In this document: positions 1 through 5,983 of the stretch, piece after piece
How positions within the stretch are numbered: the stretch's first letter is position 1
Layout of the letters: the number at the start of each line of letters is the position of its first letter
Assembly (NCBI GenBank): GCA_937138275.1
Contig: CAKZOY010000153.1
Location: 1-6,661 of the forward strand
Reading direction: 5' to 3'
DNA: 6,661 nt
Origin: an uncultured Chloroflexota bacterium
GTDB lineage: Bacteria; Chloroflexota; Anaerolineae; B4-G1; DUEL01
Made by a program: the position numbers and the translations under genes
Notes under the pieces: model-generated
What the model saw: the letters and a program-made list of their open reading frames with translations, nothing else
Told to the model about the DNA's origin: nothing
Databases searched by the model: none

Positions 1-1
1 C

Positions 2-544
2 AGTCCATATGAGGTGAGTTCCCACCGCACATCCGGATGGGCTGTCGGTGTGGCCGTTGCTGGGGATTACGCCTACGTGGCCGATTTTAGCGGGTGGTTA
101 CGCGTCATTCGCATTACCGACCCGGCCCAACCAGAGGAAACCGGCTCCTCCGCTACTCCGGGGAATGCCTGGAGTGTGGTGGTGGCGGGGGAGTACGTTT
201 ATGTAGCGAACAGGGGAGATGTAAGAGGCTTGAGCATTATCAATGTGGAAAACCCTGAGACCCCTGTTCCGGTGGGTTACCTGCCTCTGCCCGATGAGAC
301 CTTTGCTGTGGCGGTGTATGGCTCGTACGCCTATGTGGGAAGCGCCAGGGGCCTGCACGTGATAGACGTGACGAATCCCACCGCCCCCCAAGAGGTGGGC
401 TTCTATGAAACGCCGGGGGGAGTTATGGACGTAGATACGGACGGTCGCTACATCTACGTCGTGGGGCGGGAGGAAGGATTGCTCATTCTGCGGTTTTTGC
501 CCTACTGCTCCTACCTGCCGCTGGTAATGCGGGGTAGCCCGTAG
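2..544 (+). CDS. LVIVD-repeat beta-propeller protein, C-terminal part (5' end outside window)
   Basis: The reading frame is open to the left edge, so this is the last 180 residues of a longer protein; the GTG at 14 is internal and not a credible start. Four propeller-like repeats of about 42 residues can be seen, at roughly residues 12-53, 54-97, 98-138 and 139-165. Each holds a V-x-G-x-Y-x-Y-V strand (GDYAYVAD, GEYVYVAN, GSYAYVGS, GRYIYVVG), then a hydrophobic strand such as LHVIDV and an NP/DP turn (TDPAQP, ENPETP, TNPTAP). This is the LVIVD repeat pattern of secreted or surface bacterial proteins, whose usual role is binding or scaffolding rather than a known reaction. After the last blade the protein ends in PYCSYLPLVMRGSP (residues 167-180); the YLPLVMR tail is one I recall at the C-terminus of many exported Chloroflexota proteins. 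Any signal peptide lies outside the window. It converges on the sirtuin gene and is probably unrelated to the minus-strand cluster. The fold assignment is firm; the function is unknown. Confidence 0.85.
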   Translation, partial: SPYEVSSHRTSGWAVGVAVAGDYAYVADFSGWLRVIRITDPAQPEETGSSATPGNAWSVVVAGEYVYVANRGDVRGLSIINVENPETPVPVGYLPLPDETFAVAVYGSYAYVGSARGLHVIDVTNPTAPQEVGFYETPGGVMDVDTDGRYIYVVGREEGLLILRFLPYCSYLPLVMRGSP

Positions 545-591
545 ATGGGGCTGGAGAGGAACAGGGCGGTCACTTTGAGCCGTTTGTGCTC

Positions 592-630
592 GGAAAGCCG
601 GAGTTCGTGCCCTTTTGCGGCGGCTTTTCC
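592..630. terminator. Possible weak bidirectional terminator at convergent junction
   Basis: An inverted repeat pairs GGAAAGCCG (592-600) with CGGCTTTTCC (621-630), a nine-pair stem with one bulged T and a 20-nt loop. It sits between the stop codons of the converging propeller and sirtuin genes, where a shared terminator is expected. There is no clean U-tract on either strand and the loop is long, so the call is weak. Nothing else was recognised in 545-668. Confidence 0.25.
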
Positions 631-668
631 CTCAGGGGATTCGCTATCCGTCCCGCAGAGAAGGTGTT

Positions 669-1370
669 TCATTGCTGCGGGCGGCGGGATGCCCACCAGG
701 TCGGGAGAACCTGAGCAGCGGGTCCGCGCAGGACCTCGTGGGCCAGATGGGTAAGTGGAGTATCGGAGATGTTCACTTCCACCAGGCGCGCGCCGTTCCG
801 GTGAGCCAGCACTGGTAGAGAGGCCGCCGGTTGCACCAGCGCCGAGGTACCGATGACCAGCATCCAGCGGCACCGCGCGGCCGCTTCCCATGCCGCCTCC
901 AGGACGGCAGCGGGAAGGGGTTCACCAAACCACACCACGTCCGGGCGTAGAAGCCCGCCGCACTGGCAGCGAGGGGGAATCTCGGGTAAAGGCACTCGCC
1001 GGTCTTCAGAGACCCGACCGCACCGGGTACAGCGCACCCGCCAGATATTGCCGTGGAGTTCCAGAATGTGCTGGCTTCCGGCGGCCTGATGGAGGCCGTC
1101 CACGTTCTGGGTGATGAGCGTAAAATCGGGGAGGGTTGCTTCCATCTCTGCCAGCACCCGATGGGCGGGGTTGGGCCGGCAGGCGGCGATGCGCTGGCGA
1201 CGCCAGTCGTACCATTCCCACACCAGCGCCGGGTCGCGCGCGAACGCTTCCGGCGTCGCCAGGTCTTCCGGGCGGAACGAACGCCACAGGCCATCCGGTC
1301 CCCGGAAGGTGGGTACACCGCTCTCGGCCGAGATACCGGCGCCGGTCAGAACCACAAACGGGCCTTCCAT
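669..1370 (-). CDS. Sirtuin (SIR2 family NAD-dependent protein deacylase, class III/CobB-like)
   Basis: Sirtuins remove acyl groups from lysine using NAD+, releasing nicotinamide and O-acyl-ADP-ribose; this one should be cytoplasmic. The 233-residue protein has every core motif: GAGIS (10-14) and GVPTFRG (18-24) for NAD, TQNVDGLH (87-94), catalytic His106 in ELHG, a zinc site of Cys114, Cys117, Cys135 and Cys137, VVWFGE (145-150), GTSALVQPA (174-182) and VEVN (197-200). Residues Tyr54 and Arg57 (YDWR) match the Y-x-x-R pair that in CobB and SIRT5 binds acidic acyl groups, so desuccinylase or demalonylase activity is plausible besides deacetylation. Length is normal for a bacterial sirtuin. 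The start at ATG 1370 is chosen because an AGGGGGGAG ribosome binding site lies 5 nt upstream and the protein then begins directly at the first Rossmann strand; a GTG at 1445 would overlap the upstream gene and add 25 unconserved residues. It follows the 679-residue protein gene by 65 bp in the same direction and may be its distal operon partner. The family is certain; acyl preference is inferred. Confidence 0.95.
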   Translation of the reverse strand: MEGPFVVLTGAGISAESGVPTFRGPDGLWRSFRPEDLATPEAFARDPALVWEWYDWRRQRIAACRPNPAHRVLAEMEATLPDFTLITQNVDGLHQAAGSQHILELHGNIWRVRCTRCGRVSEDRRVPLPEIPPRCQCGGLLRPDVVWFGEPLPAAVLEAAWEAAARCRWMLVIGTSALVQPAASLPVLAHRNGARLVEVNISDTPLTHLAHEVLRGPAAQVLPTWWASRRPQQ

Positions 1371-1375
1371 AAAAT

Positions 1376-1384
1376 CTCCCCCCT
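1376..1384 (-). promoter_or_regulatory. Ribosome binding site deciding the sirtuin start
   Basis: AGGGGGGAG reads on the minus strand 5 nt before ATG 1368-1370. Its strength and spacing favour this ATG over the GTG at 1445. Confidence 0.75.
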
Positions 1385-1435
1385 TTCTCGCCGGAGTTGT
1401 ATCCGTGGGCTGAACTGCAGCGGGCCTTGATGCCA

Positions 1436-3475
1436 TCACGCCCACCGGAGCAGAAGTTCCTCCTGGCCCTCTACCCGAACCCGGATTTCGTCTGCAGGGA
1501 AGGGGGCCCGGATATAGGGATTGTCGTAGCGGGGGTAATCCCGCAGAGGGACTTCGGCCCCGTTCACCTCCAGCGGCCCCTCCCAGCCGAAGCGCACCAG
1601 CCCCAGGCCCGGCGCGCGGTAGCGGACGGTCAGTCCCTCAGCCGTTCGCTCCGCGTCGCAGATCGCCCGGATGAAATCCCCGAATTCCCCATCCTCCGCA
1701 CGGCGCCCCATCTGGCAAATCCAGATGTTCTGCCGACCCGGCGCAATGACCTCGCGGCCGAAATCTTCGGGGTTTTTGCGGATGGAGATACCGGGATAGG
1801 ACGCTCCCGCGTCGTTCCAGAAATACGGTTGCATGGACCAGAGGGCCAGGTATCCCTCCCCTTTGCGGGCGAAAATCCAACCCTTCCGTTCCACCACTTC
1901 GTCAAATTGCTCCCGCGGCAGCCAGGCGTGGGTGTAGAAATGACGGACGGGCACGTAGAGGGCGGGGATGCGCCGGACGTTGTAGACGACAATCACCAGA
2001 TTCCGATACTGGGCCGCGCGGGGCAAAAGGCCGGAGCCCGTCCAGTAGGCAGGGGAGCGCCCCTCCAGCCGGGCCGGGTGGGTGGTGAAGCAGACCGCGT
2101 CCGGGCCGAGGGTTGCCTGCCAGATGTGCTGCTGGTCGCCGCCGTAGCCTTTACGGTAGTCCTGGGCGGTGGAGAGCATGTAGTCGGGGGTGCGGTAGGT
2201 ATAGATGTTCACCTCGTCCCGCAGGTTGCGGCAGATATCCCGTTCCAGAAAGTGTGCCAGCGACGATAACCCTCCCGTCGCCCGCAGGAAACGCAGCAGG
2301 CCCCGATAGGGCTGGACCGGACGGAAAAAGTCGTTCTCCCACCAGTTGCAACGGTCAAATATATCCAGGGTATTGACAACCGTGCGCGGGTGGAAGTAGG
2401 CCTCCAGCGTGAGGTAGAGCATCCCGTCCTCAAAGTTATCCGGATGAATGCCCCAGCGCTCCAGTTCCTCCATCCGGATGCCCATCCGCTGCCGGTTCTC
2501 CAAGGTGCGCTCCGTATCCCGGGCGATGGCCTCTATGGCCGGGGGAACGCGGTAGCGGCTCAGGACAAAGGCCGGGGCAGACATGTTATCAAAACCGGAG
2601 TAGACGCCCATCCCGAAGAGCAGTTTCATCGTGTCGGTGGTCCCCTCGCAGGCGGCCCACTTCTTGGTGTTCTCGTAGGCGCGGCCGTGGGAGGATCCGA
2701 AGATGCCCCGGAAGGAATTCAGCGCCATGTCCAGCAGCAGCAGGTGGATGACCATTTCGGCCCTGCGGCGGATCTCTTCGTCCTGGGCGAAATCGTAGAG
2801 GGAGAGGAGAGCGGTCAGGTCCTCGTCGTAGTAGACGTGGGAAAGCCACTCGCTGAAGCCAGTGCGAAAGCGCAGGTCCAGCCAGCGCAGGATGCGGGGA
2901 CGGTTGCGCTCCATCTTCTGGCGGCCCGTCTCTCCGGAATTGGGGAAGGTCTCATCGGGGAACATCTGGCCTGCCAGGTACGCTGCCGACGCAAATAGGA
3001 TGTAGTGGTTCTCCGTCCAGGTGCACATGGAATCCCGCCCCGGCTCGTCGGGGAAGTACTTGAAATGGAGGACGGTATGCCGGGCGCGCCGGAGAAGGTC
3101 TTCCGAAAGAGGATGACGGATGGGGAACGGCGACCTTTCCATCTGGGCGAACTGGTAGAGCATGCGCAGGATGCTGTGCAGGACAAAGTCGGCGCAGTCC
3201 TTGCGGGCGTCTATGAAGTCCAGCGCGGCGTGGATAATCCCTTCGTGGGCCTGCCCGCCTCCCGCCATTCGCACCAGTTCGTACCAGACGGGTTTGGTGT
3301 TGAGAGGCGCGGGGTTGCGCAGAACGTGAGCGATAAATTCCTGCCGACGCTCCTCGTAGGTGGATAGGAGCGGCGTCTCCCGGAAGGAGTCCGGGGACGG
3401 TTCGGTCGGATAATCCGGCGGGGGAGTTCGCCGGGGGCGAATCTGGTATTCGGGCTGCACGTGGACGGTGGACAT
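1436..3475 (-). CDS. Uncharacterised 679-aa protein, heparinase/polysaccharide-lyase-like (alpha/alpha toroid plus beta-sandwich)
   Basis: I do not recognise a named family. Residues 35-420 are mostly predicted helices rich in aromatic residues, and residues 440-679 look like beta strands, an order that recalls two-domain glycan lyases (heparinase II/III, PL8-like). Candidate active-site segments are WTENHYILF (153-161, with Asn156-His157), GSSHGRAYENTKK (260-272, His263, Arg265, Tyr267), GGDQQHIWQATLGPDA (445-460, His450) and FTTHPARLEG (463-472, His466), then WTGSGLLPR (478-486). Asn, His, Tyr and Arg are the residue types used in lyase beta-elimination, but no residue has been matched to a known site. 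There is no signal peptide or membrane segment: the N-terminus is polar and proline-rich (residues 1-30). It should therefore act in the cytoplasm on material brought in by the neighbouring symporter. The start is set by GGAGG 5 nt upstream of ATG 3475. The gene lies 57 bp after the symporter gene and 65 bp before the sirtuin. That it is a real gene is clear; the glycan-enzyme role is inference from shape and neighbours, and a glycoside hydrolase remains an alternative. Confidence 0.85.
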   Translation of the reverse strand: MSTVHVQPEYQIRPRRTPPPDYPTEPSPDSFRETPLLSTYEERRQEFIAHVLRNPAPLNTKPVWYELVRMAGGGQAHEGIIHAALDFIDARKDCADFVLHSILRMLYQFAQMERSPFPIRHPLSEDLLRRARHTVLHFKYFPDEPGRDSMCTWTENHYILFASAAYLAGQMFPDETFPNSGETGRQKMERNRPRILRWLDLRFRTGFSEWLSHVYYDEDLTALLSLYDFAQDEEIRRRAEMVIHLLLLDMALNSFRGIFGSSHGRAYENTKKWAACEGTTDTMKLLFGMGVYSGFDNMSAPAFVLSRYRVPPAIEAIARDTERTLENRQRMGIRMEELERWGIHPDNFEDGMLYLTLEAYFHPRTVVNTLDIFDRCNWWENDFFRPVQPYRGLLRFLRATGGLSSLAHFLERDICRNLRDEVNIYTYRTPDYMLSTAQDYRKGYGGDQQHIWQATLGPDAVCFTTHPARLEGRSPAYWTGSGLLPRAAQYRNLVIVVYNVRRIPALYVPVRHFYTHAWLPREQFDEVVERKGWIFARKGEGYLALWSMQPYFWNDAGASYPGISIRKNPEDFGREVIAPGRQNIWICQMGRRAEDGEFGDFIRAICDAERTAEGLTVRYRAPGLGLVRFGWEGPLEVNGAEVPLRDYPRYDNPYIRAPFPADEIRVRVEGQEELLLRWA

Positions 3476-3480
3476 GGATG

Positions 3481-3485
3481 CCTCC
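3481..3485 (-). promoter_or_regulatory. Ribosome binding site of the 679-aa protein gene
   Basis: GGAGG on the minus strand lies 5 nt before ATG 3473-3475, supporting that start. It sits immediately beside the 7-bp repeat array. Confidence 0.7.
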
Positions 3486-3493
3486 AGGCGTGG

Positions 3494-3528
3494 TGCGTAT
3501 TGCGCGTTGCGTATTGGGTGTTGCGTAG
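3494..3528. repeat. Five-unit 7-bp tandem repeat, consensus TGCGTAT
   Basis: Five contiguous heptamers fill most of the spacer between the symporter and the 679-aa protein gene. Units 1 (3494-3500) and 3 (3508-3514) are exact TGCGTAT. Unit 2 differs at positions 5 and 6, unit 4 at positions 3 and 6, and unit 5 at position 7. Decayed units sharing only the GCGT core may extend to 3487 and 3535. Read on the minus strand as if coding, it gives the periodic peptide RNTQYATRNT, which I recall as a recurrent spurious translation in Chloroflexota and related metagenome assemblies. It is probably a dispersed non-coding heptamer repeat. Confidence 0.75.
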
Positions 3529-3532
3529 GGCG

Positions 3533-4975
3533 TTACTGGCCGACCAGGATGCGCCGGAGTTCGGCGCCGTCTTCGGGTGGGGGCGCGCCCCGGCGGACGG
3601 CGTCCAAGTATTCCTTAAGGCGCCAGTGCAGGGCGGGGGTGAGGGGGAAACGAAAAGCAAAAAGCGCCGCCCCCGTGAGCAATATGACGGGCAAAAAGGC
3701 AAACGTCAGGCGCAGGGTCAGCAGGAACCCTGCACTCTGGGTCTGTTCTATCAGGCGGGTGACGCCGCCGACGGTCTCGTGGATGGGCGGGACGTATCCG
3801 GCCCAGCCGATGATGTTGGAGACCAGGAAGATGCCCAGGGCGGAACTGACCTTGCGAATGAAGGTGACCAGGGCGGAGTAAATCCCCTCCCGGCGCTCGC
3901 CGCTGACCAGTTCGTCCACGTCGGGGATGTCGGGGAAGATGGCGTACATCATCACGACGATGCCGCCGGTGCCCAGGCCGACAATAGCGGCGAAGAGGTA
4001 GACCCAGAACGGCGCCTGGCCTGGAGCCAGCAGCAGGCTGACCAGCATCATCCCGGCCCAGATCGCCAATCCGATGATGTAACAGCGGCTCTTGCCGATG
4101 CGTCGGCTGATCGCCACGTAGAACGGCAGGGAGATGACCTGGGCCACCAGCAGTGTTCCGTTGATGAAACTGAGTTCACCGCCCCGCTGCAGGTAATACT
4201 TGACCACGTAGGCCACAAGGGTGCTGACGGTATCTATGGCGACGAAGGCGAAGAGGTACATCAGCAGGGAGTAGACAAACGTGCGGTTGCGGAACGGGTC
4301 TAAGAAGGTCCGCCGCCACTGGAAGGGTTCGGGCGGGCGCTGGAACTCCGGCCGCTCCCGCACCGCCGCCACAGTGGCGATGAAGGGCAGGGCATAGAGG
4401 GTCCCGAACGCCAGGCCCATCGCGATGTAGCCCTGATAGACGTCGGGGAAGGCTTTGACAATCTCCATTGGCAGCAGGGCGGAAAGGATGGACGCGACGG
4501 TAGAGAAGAAGATACGGACGGAACTGAGGGTGGCCCGCTCATGGTAGTCCAGGGTGATTTCGGCGTGCAGGGCGTTGTAGTTGAGCATCACGATGGAAAC
4601 GACGGTAGAGAAAAAGAGGTAACTCAGCACAACAGCGGCGAAGCGGGCGGTCACCGAAGCCATCGCGTAGGGGTAGAAGAGGGCGAAGAAGGAGAGAAAG
4701 ATGAGCGGGATCCCCGCCAGAAGGTAGGGCCGGCGCCGCCCCAAGCGGGTACGGGTCCGGTCGGCCAGTACCCCTTCCAGGGGGTCGGTGATGGCGTCGT
4801 AGATTTTGCTGATGAGGATAACCGTCCCCGCCAGGGCCGGGGGTAGGCGCACCACGTCGGTCAGGAAAATCAGGTAGTAGAAACTGATGACGACGCCCGA
4901 GCCCCCGCCGTAGATGTCGCCCAGGCCGTAGCCGATTTTCCGCCAGAGGGTCAGTTTCTCGGTAAGTGGTCTCAT
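3533..4975 (-). CDS. GPH-family sugar:cation symporter (glycoside-pentoside-hexuronide, MelB-like MFS)
   Basis: A 480-residue inner-membrane carrier expected to import a glycoside, oligosaccharide or uronide with Na+ or H+. About twelve hydrophobic segments can be picked out (roughly 22-39, 46-66, 84-106, 110-133, 156-172, 183-205, 233-256, 270-289, 298-318, 322-345, 366-394, 415-443). The family signature in helix II and the following loop is clear: YDAITDP (59-65) then LADRTRTRLGRRRP (70-83). Asp60 and Asp64 match the MelB cation-site pair Asp55/Asp59. By my hand alignment the third MelB acid (Asp124) corresponds to Met130, so ion coupling may differ. A second family feature, PDIPDVDELVSGERREGIYS (348-367), lies in the loop near helix X-XI. 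A cytoplasmic C-terminal tail (about 450-480) follows the last helix. ATG 4975 has AAAGGAG 7 nt upstream, overlapping the stop codon of the preceding oxidoreductase gene, so the two are likely translationally coupled. The family is certain; the substrate is unknown. Confidence 0.95.
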   Translation of the reverse strand: MRPLTEKLTLWRKIGYGLGDIYGGGSGVVISFYYLIFLTDVVRLPPALAGTVILISKIYDAITDPLEGVLADRTRTRLGRRRPYLLAGIPLIFLSFFALFYPYAMASVTARFAAVVLSYLFFSTVVSIVMLNYNALHAEITLDYHERATLSSVRIFFSTVASILSALLPMEIVKAFPDVYQGYIAMGLAFGTLYALPFIATVAAVRERPEFQRPPEPFQWRRTFLDPFRNRTFVYSLLMYLFAFVAIDTVSTLVAYVVKYYLQRGGELSFINGTLLVAQVISLPFYVAISRRIGKSRCYIIGLAIWAGMMLVSLLLAPGQAPFWVYLFAAIVGLGTGGIVVMMYAIFPDIPDVDELVSGERREGIYSALVTFIRKVSSALGIFLVSNIIGWAGYVPPIHETVGGVTRLIEQTQSAGFLLTLRLTFAFLPVILLTGAALFAFRFPLTPALHWRLKEYLDAVRRGAPPPEDGAELRRILVGQ

Positions 4976-4982
4976 AGCCGGA

Positions 4983-4989
4983 CTCCTTT
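4983..4989 (-). promoter_or_regulatory. Symporter ribosome binding site overlapping the upstream stop codon
   Basis: AAAGGAG on the minus strand overlaps the TAA (4988-4990) of the oxidoreductase gene and lies 7 nt before ATG 4973-4975. Ribosomes finishing the upstream gene would be placed at this start. Confidence 0.7.
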
Positions 4990-5983
4990 AAAGGATGATG
5001 GTCTCCCGCTGCCCCGACCGGGCAGAACGGTAGATGCCGTCCACCGCAGATAGCACGGGCAACGCCTCCGGGGCCGGAATGAGAAAGGGGGTGTCCTGGA
5101 GCACCCAGCGGACAAAGGCCGCCAGACTGCGATGGAGGGCATGGATCCCCCATATCGGCGGGTGCTCCCGGCGCACCCGCACGCCGATGAACCGAACCGA
5201 CGGGAAAGGGCGGTTGCGATAGACCGCCGTCCCGCGTTCGCCGTAGACCTCTATCGTCACCGCGCCCTCCCGCGCAGCGACCATGGAAGAGACGATGCTG
5301 ATGAGAGTCCCGCCCTCCGTCTGCACAACCCCATGGGCCAAAGTCTCCACCTCCACATCAAAGGCCGGAGTGGTCGTGTAGCCCATCGCAGAGGCCGGTT
5401 TCTCCCCCAGCGCCCAGAGGGCGATGTCCAGGAAGTGGCTTCCCTGGGTGATGAGGGTCCCGCCACCGGCCCGTTCTATCGCCCGATGCCAGGGGGACCG
5501 CTCAAAATACTCCGCCTCCCGATGCCAGGGGACGTTGATGCGGATGGAATGGACGCGCCCCAGGGTGCCAGCGCGCACCGCTCGGGCCAGGGCGTAGCAA
5601 CCGCTGTCGTAGCGGTACTGGTAGTTCACCCCCACCTTGTGGCCCTCCGTCGCCCGGACGAGAGCCTGGCCCTCCTCCAGCGTGCGCGCCAGGGGCTTTT
5701 CCAGAAGGACCGCCTTTCCGGCCTCCACCGCGGCCAGGCTCATCGGGTAGTGCAGGTCGTGGGGAACGGCTATGTAGACGGCGTGGATATCGGGGCGGGC
5801 CAGCATTTCCGTCAGGTCGGCGCAGGTGCGGGGGATGCGGTGGCGGCGGGCGAAGGCCGCCGCGCGCTCCAGCCGGTCGGCGCAGCAGGCCACGACCCGC
5901 ACTTCGGGAACCAGATGGGCCATCCAGACCATATAGCGGGCGATCTCGCCGCAGCCGATAATGCCCAGGTGAAGGCGCTTCAT
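4988..5983 (-). CDS. Gfo/Idh/MocA-family NAD(P)-dependent sugar oxidoreductase
   Basis: A 331-residue cytoplasmic dehydrogenase of the kind that oxidises sugars, inositols or glycosides, often at C3. The N-terminal Rossmann domain (about 1-120) begins with GIIGCGEIA (7-15), a GxGxxA nucleotide-binding loop, and closes with EKPLA (95-99), whose Lys96 is the family's catalytic lysine. The C-terminal substrate domain has GGGTLITQGSHFLD (173-186), the usual GGG...GxHxxD segment with His183 and Asp186 in the active site. Length is typical of the family. The start at ATG 5983 makes the protein begin directly at the first Rossmann strand, follows a purine-rich GGGAGGGAGGAGGG run and overlaps the ThuA-like stop as ATGA; starts up to 6085 in the same frame would only add residues translated from the neighbouring gene. 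The ThuA-like partner and symporter suggest a ThuB-like role, making a keto-glycoside, but the substrate cannot be read from the sequence and NAD versus NADP is not settled. Confidence 0.95.
   Translation of the reverse strand: MKRLHLGIIGCGEIARYMVWMAHLVPEVRVVACCADRLERAAAFARRHRIPRTCADLTEMLARPDIHAVYIAVPHDLHYPMSLAAVEAGKAVLLEKPLARTLEEGQALVRATEGHKVGVNYQYRYDSGCYALARAVRAGTLGRVHSIRINVPWHREAEYFERSPWHRAIERAGGGTLITQGSHFLDIALWALGEKPASAMGYTTTPAFDVEVETLAHGVVQTEGGTLISIVSSMVAAREGAVTIEVYGERGTAVYRNRPFPSVRFIGVRVRREHPPIWGIHALHRSLAAFVRWVLQDTPFLIPAPEALPVLSAVDGIYRSARSGQRETIIL

Noticed and set aside
14..16. GTG as start of the propeller protein
   Set aside because: The frame is open to the window edge and begins in the middle of a repeat, so the true start lies outside.
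1371..1445. N-terminal extension of the sirtuin from GTG 1445
   Set aside because: It would overlap the upstream gene's stop and add 25 unconserved residues; ATG 1370 has a strong ribosome binding site and starts at the first conserved strand.
1397..2269. 290-residue plus-strand open frame opposite the 679-aa protein gene
   Set aside because: Antisense to a well-supported gene in GC-rich DNA, with low-complexity Gly/Val/Ala/Arg composition and no recognisable domain.
3211..3702. 163-residue minus-strand frame spanning the 7-bp repeat
   Set aside because: Overlaps two strong genes and its repeat peptide is just the translated heptamer array.
3461..4303. 280-residue plus-strand open frame opposite the symporter gene
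   Set aside because: Rich in Asp, Gln, Gly and His, as expected from the reverse complement of hydrophobic membrane codons; no domain and antisense to a clear gene.
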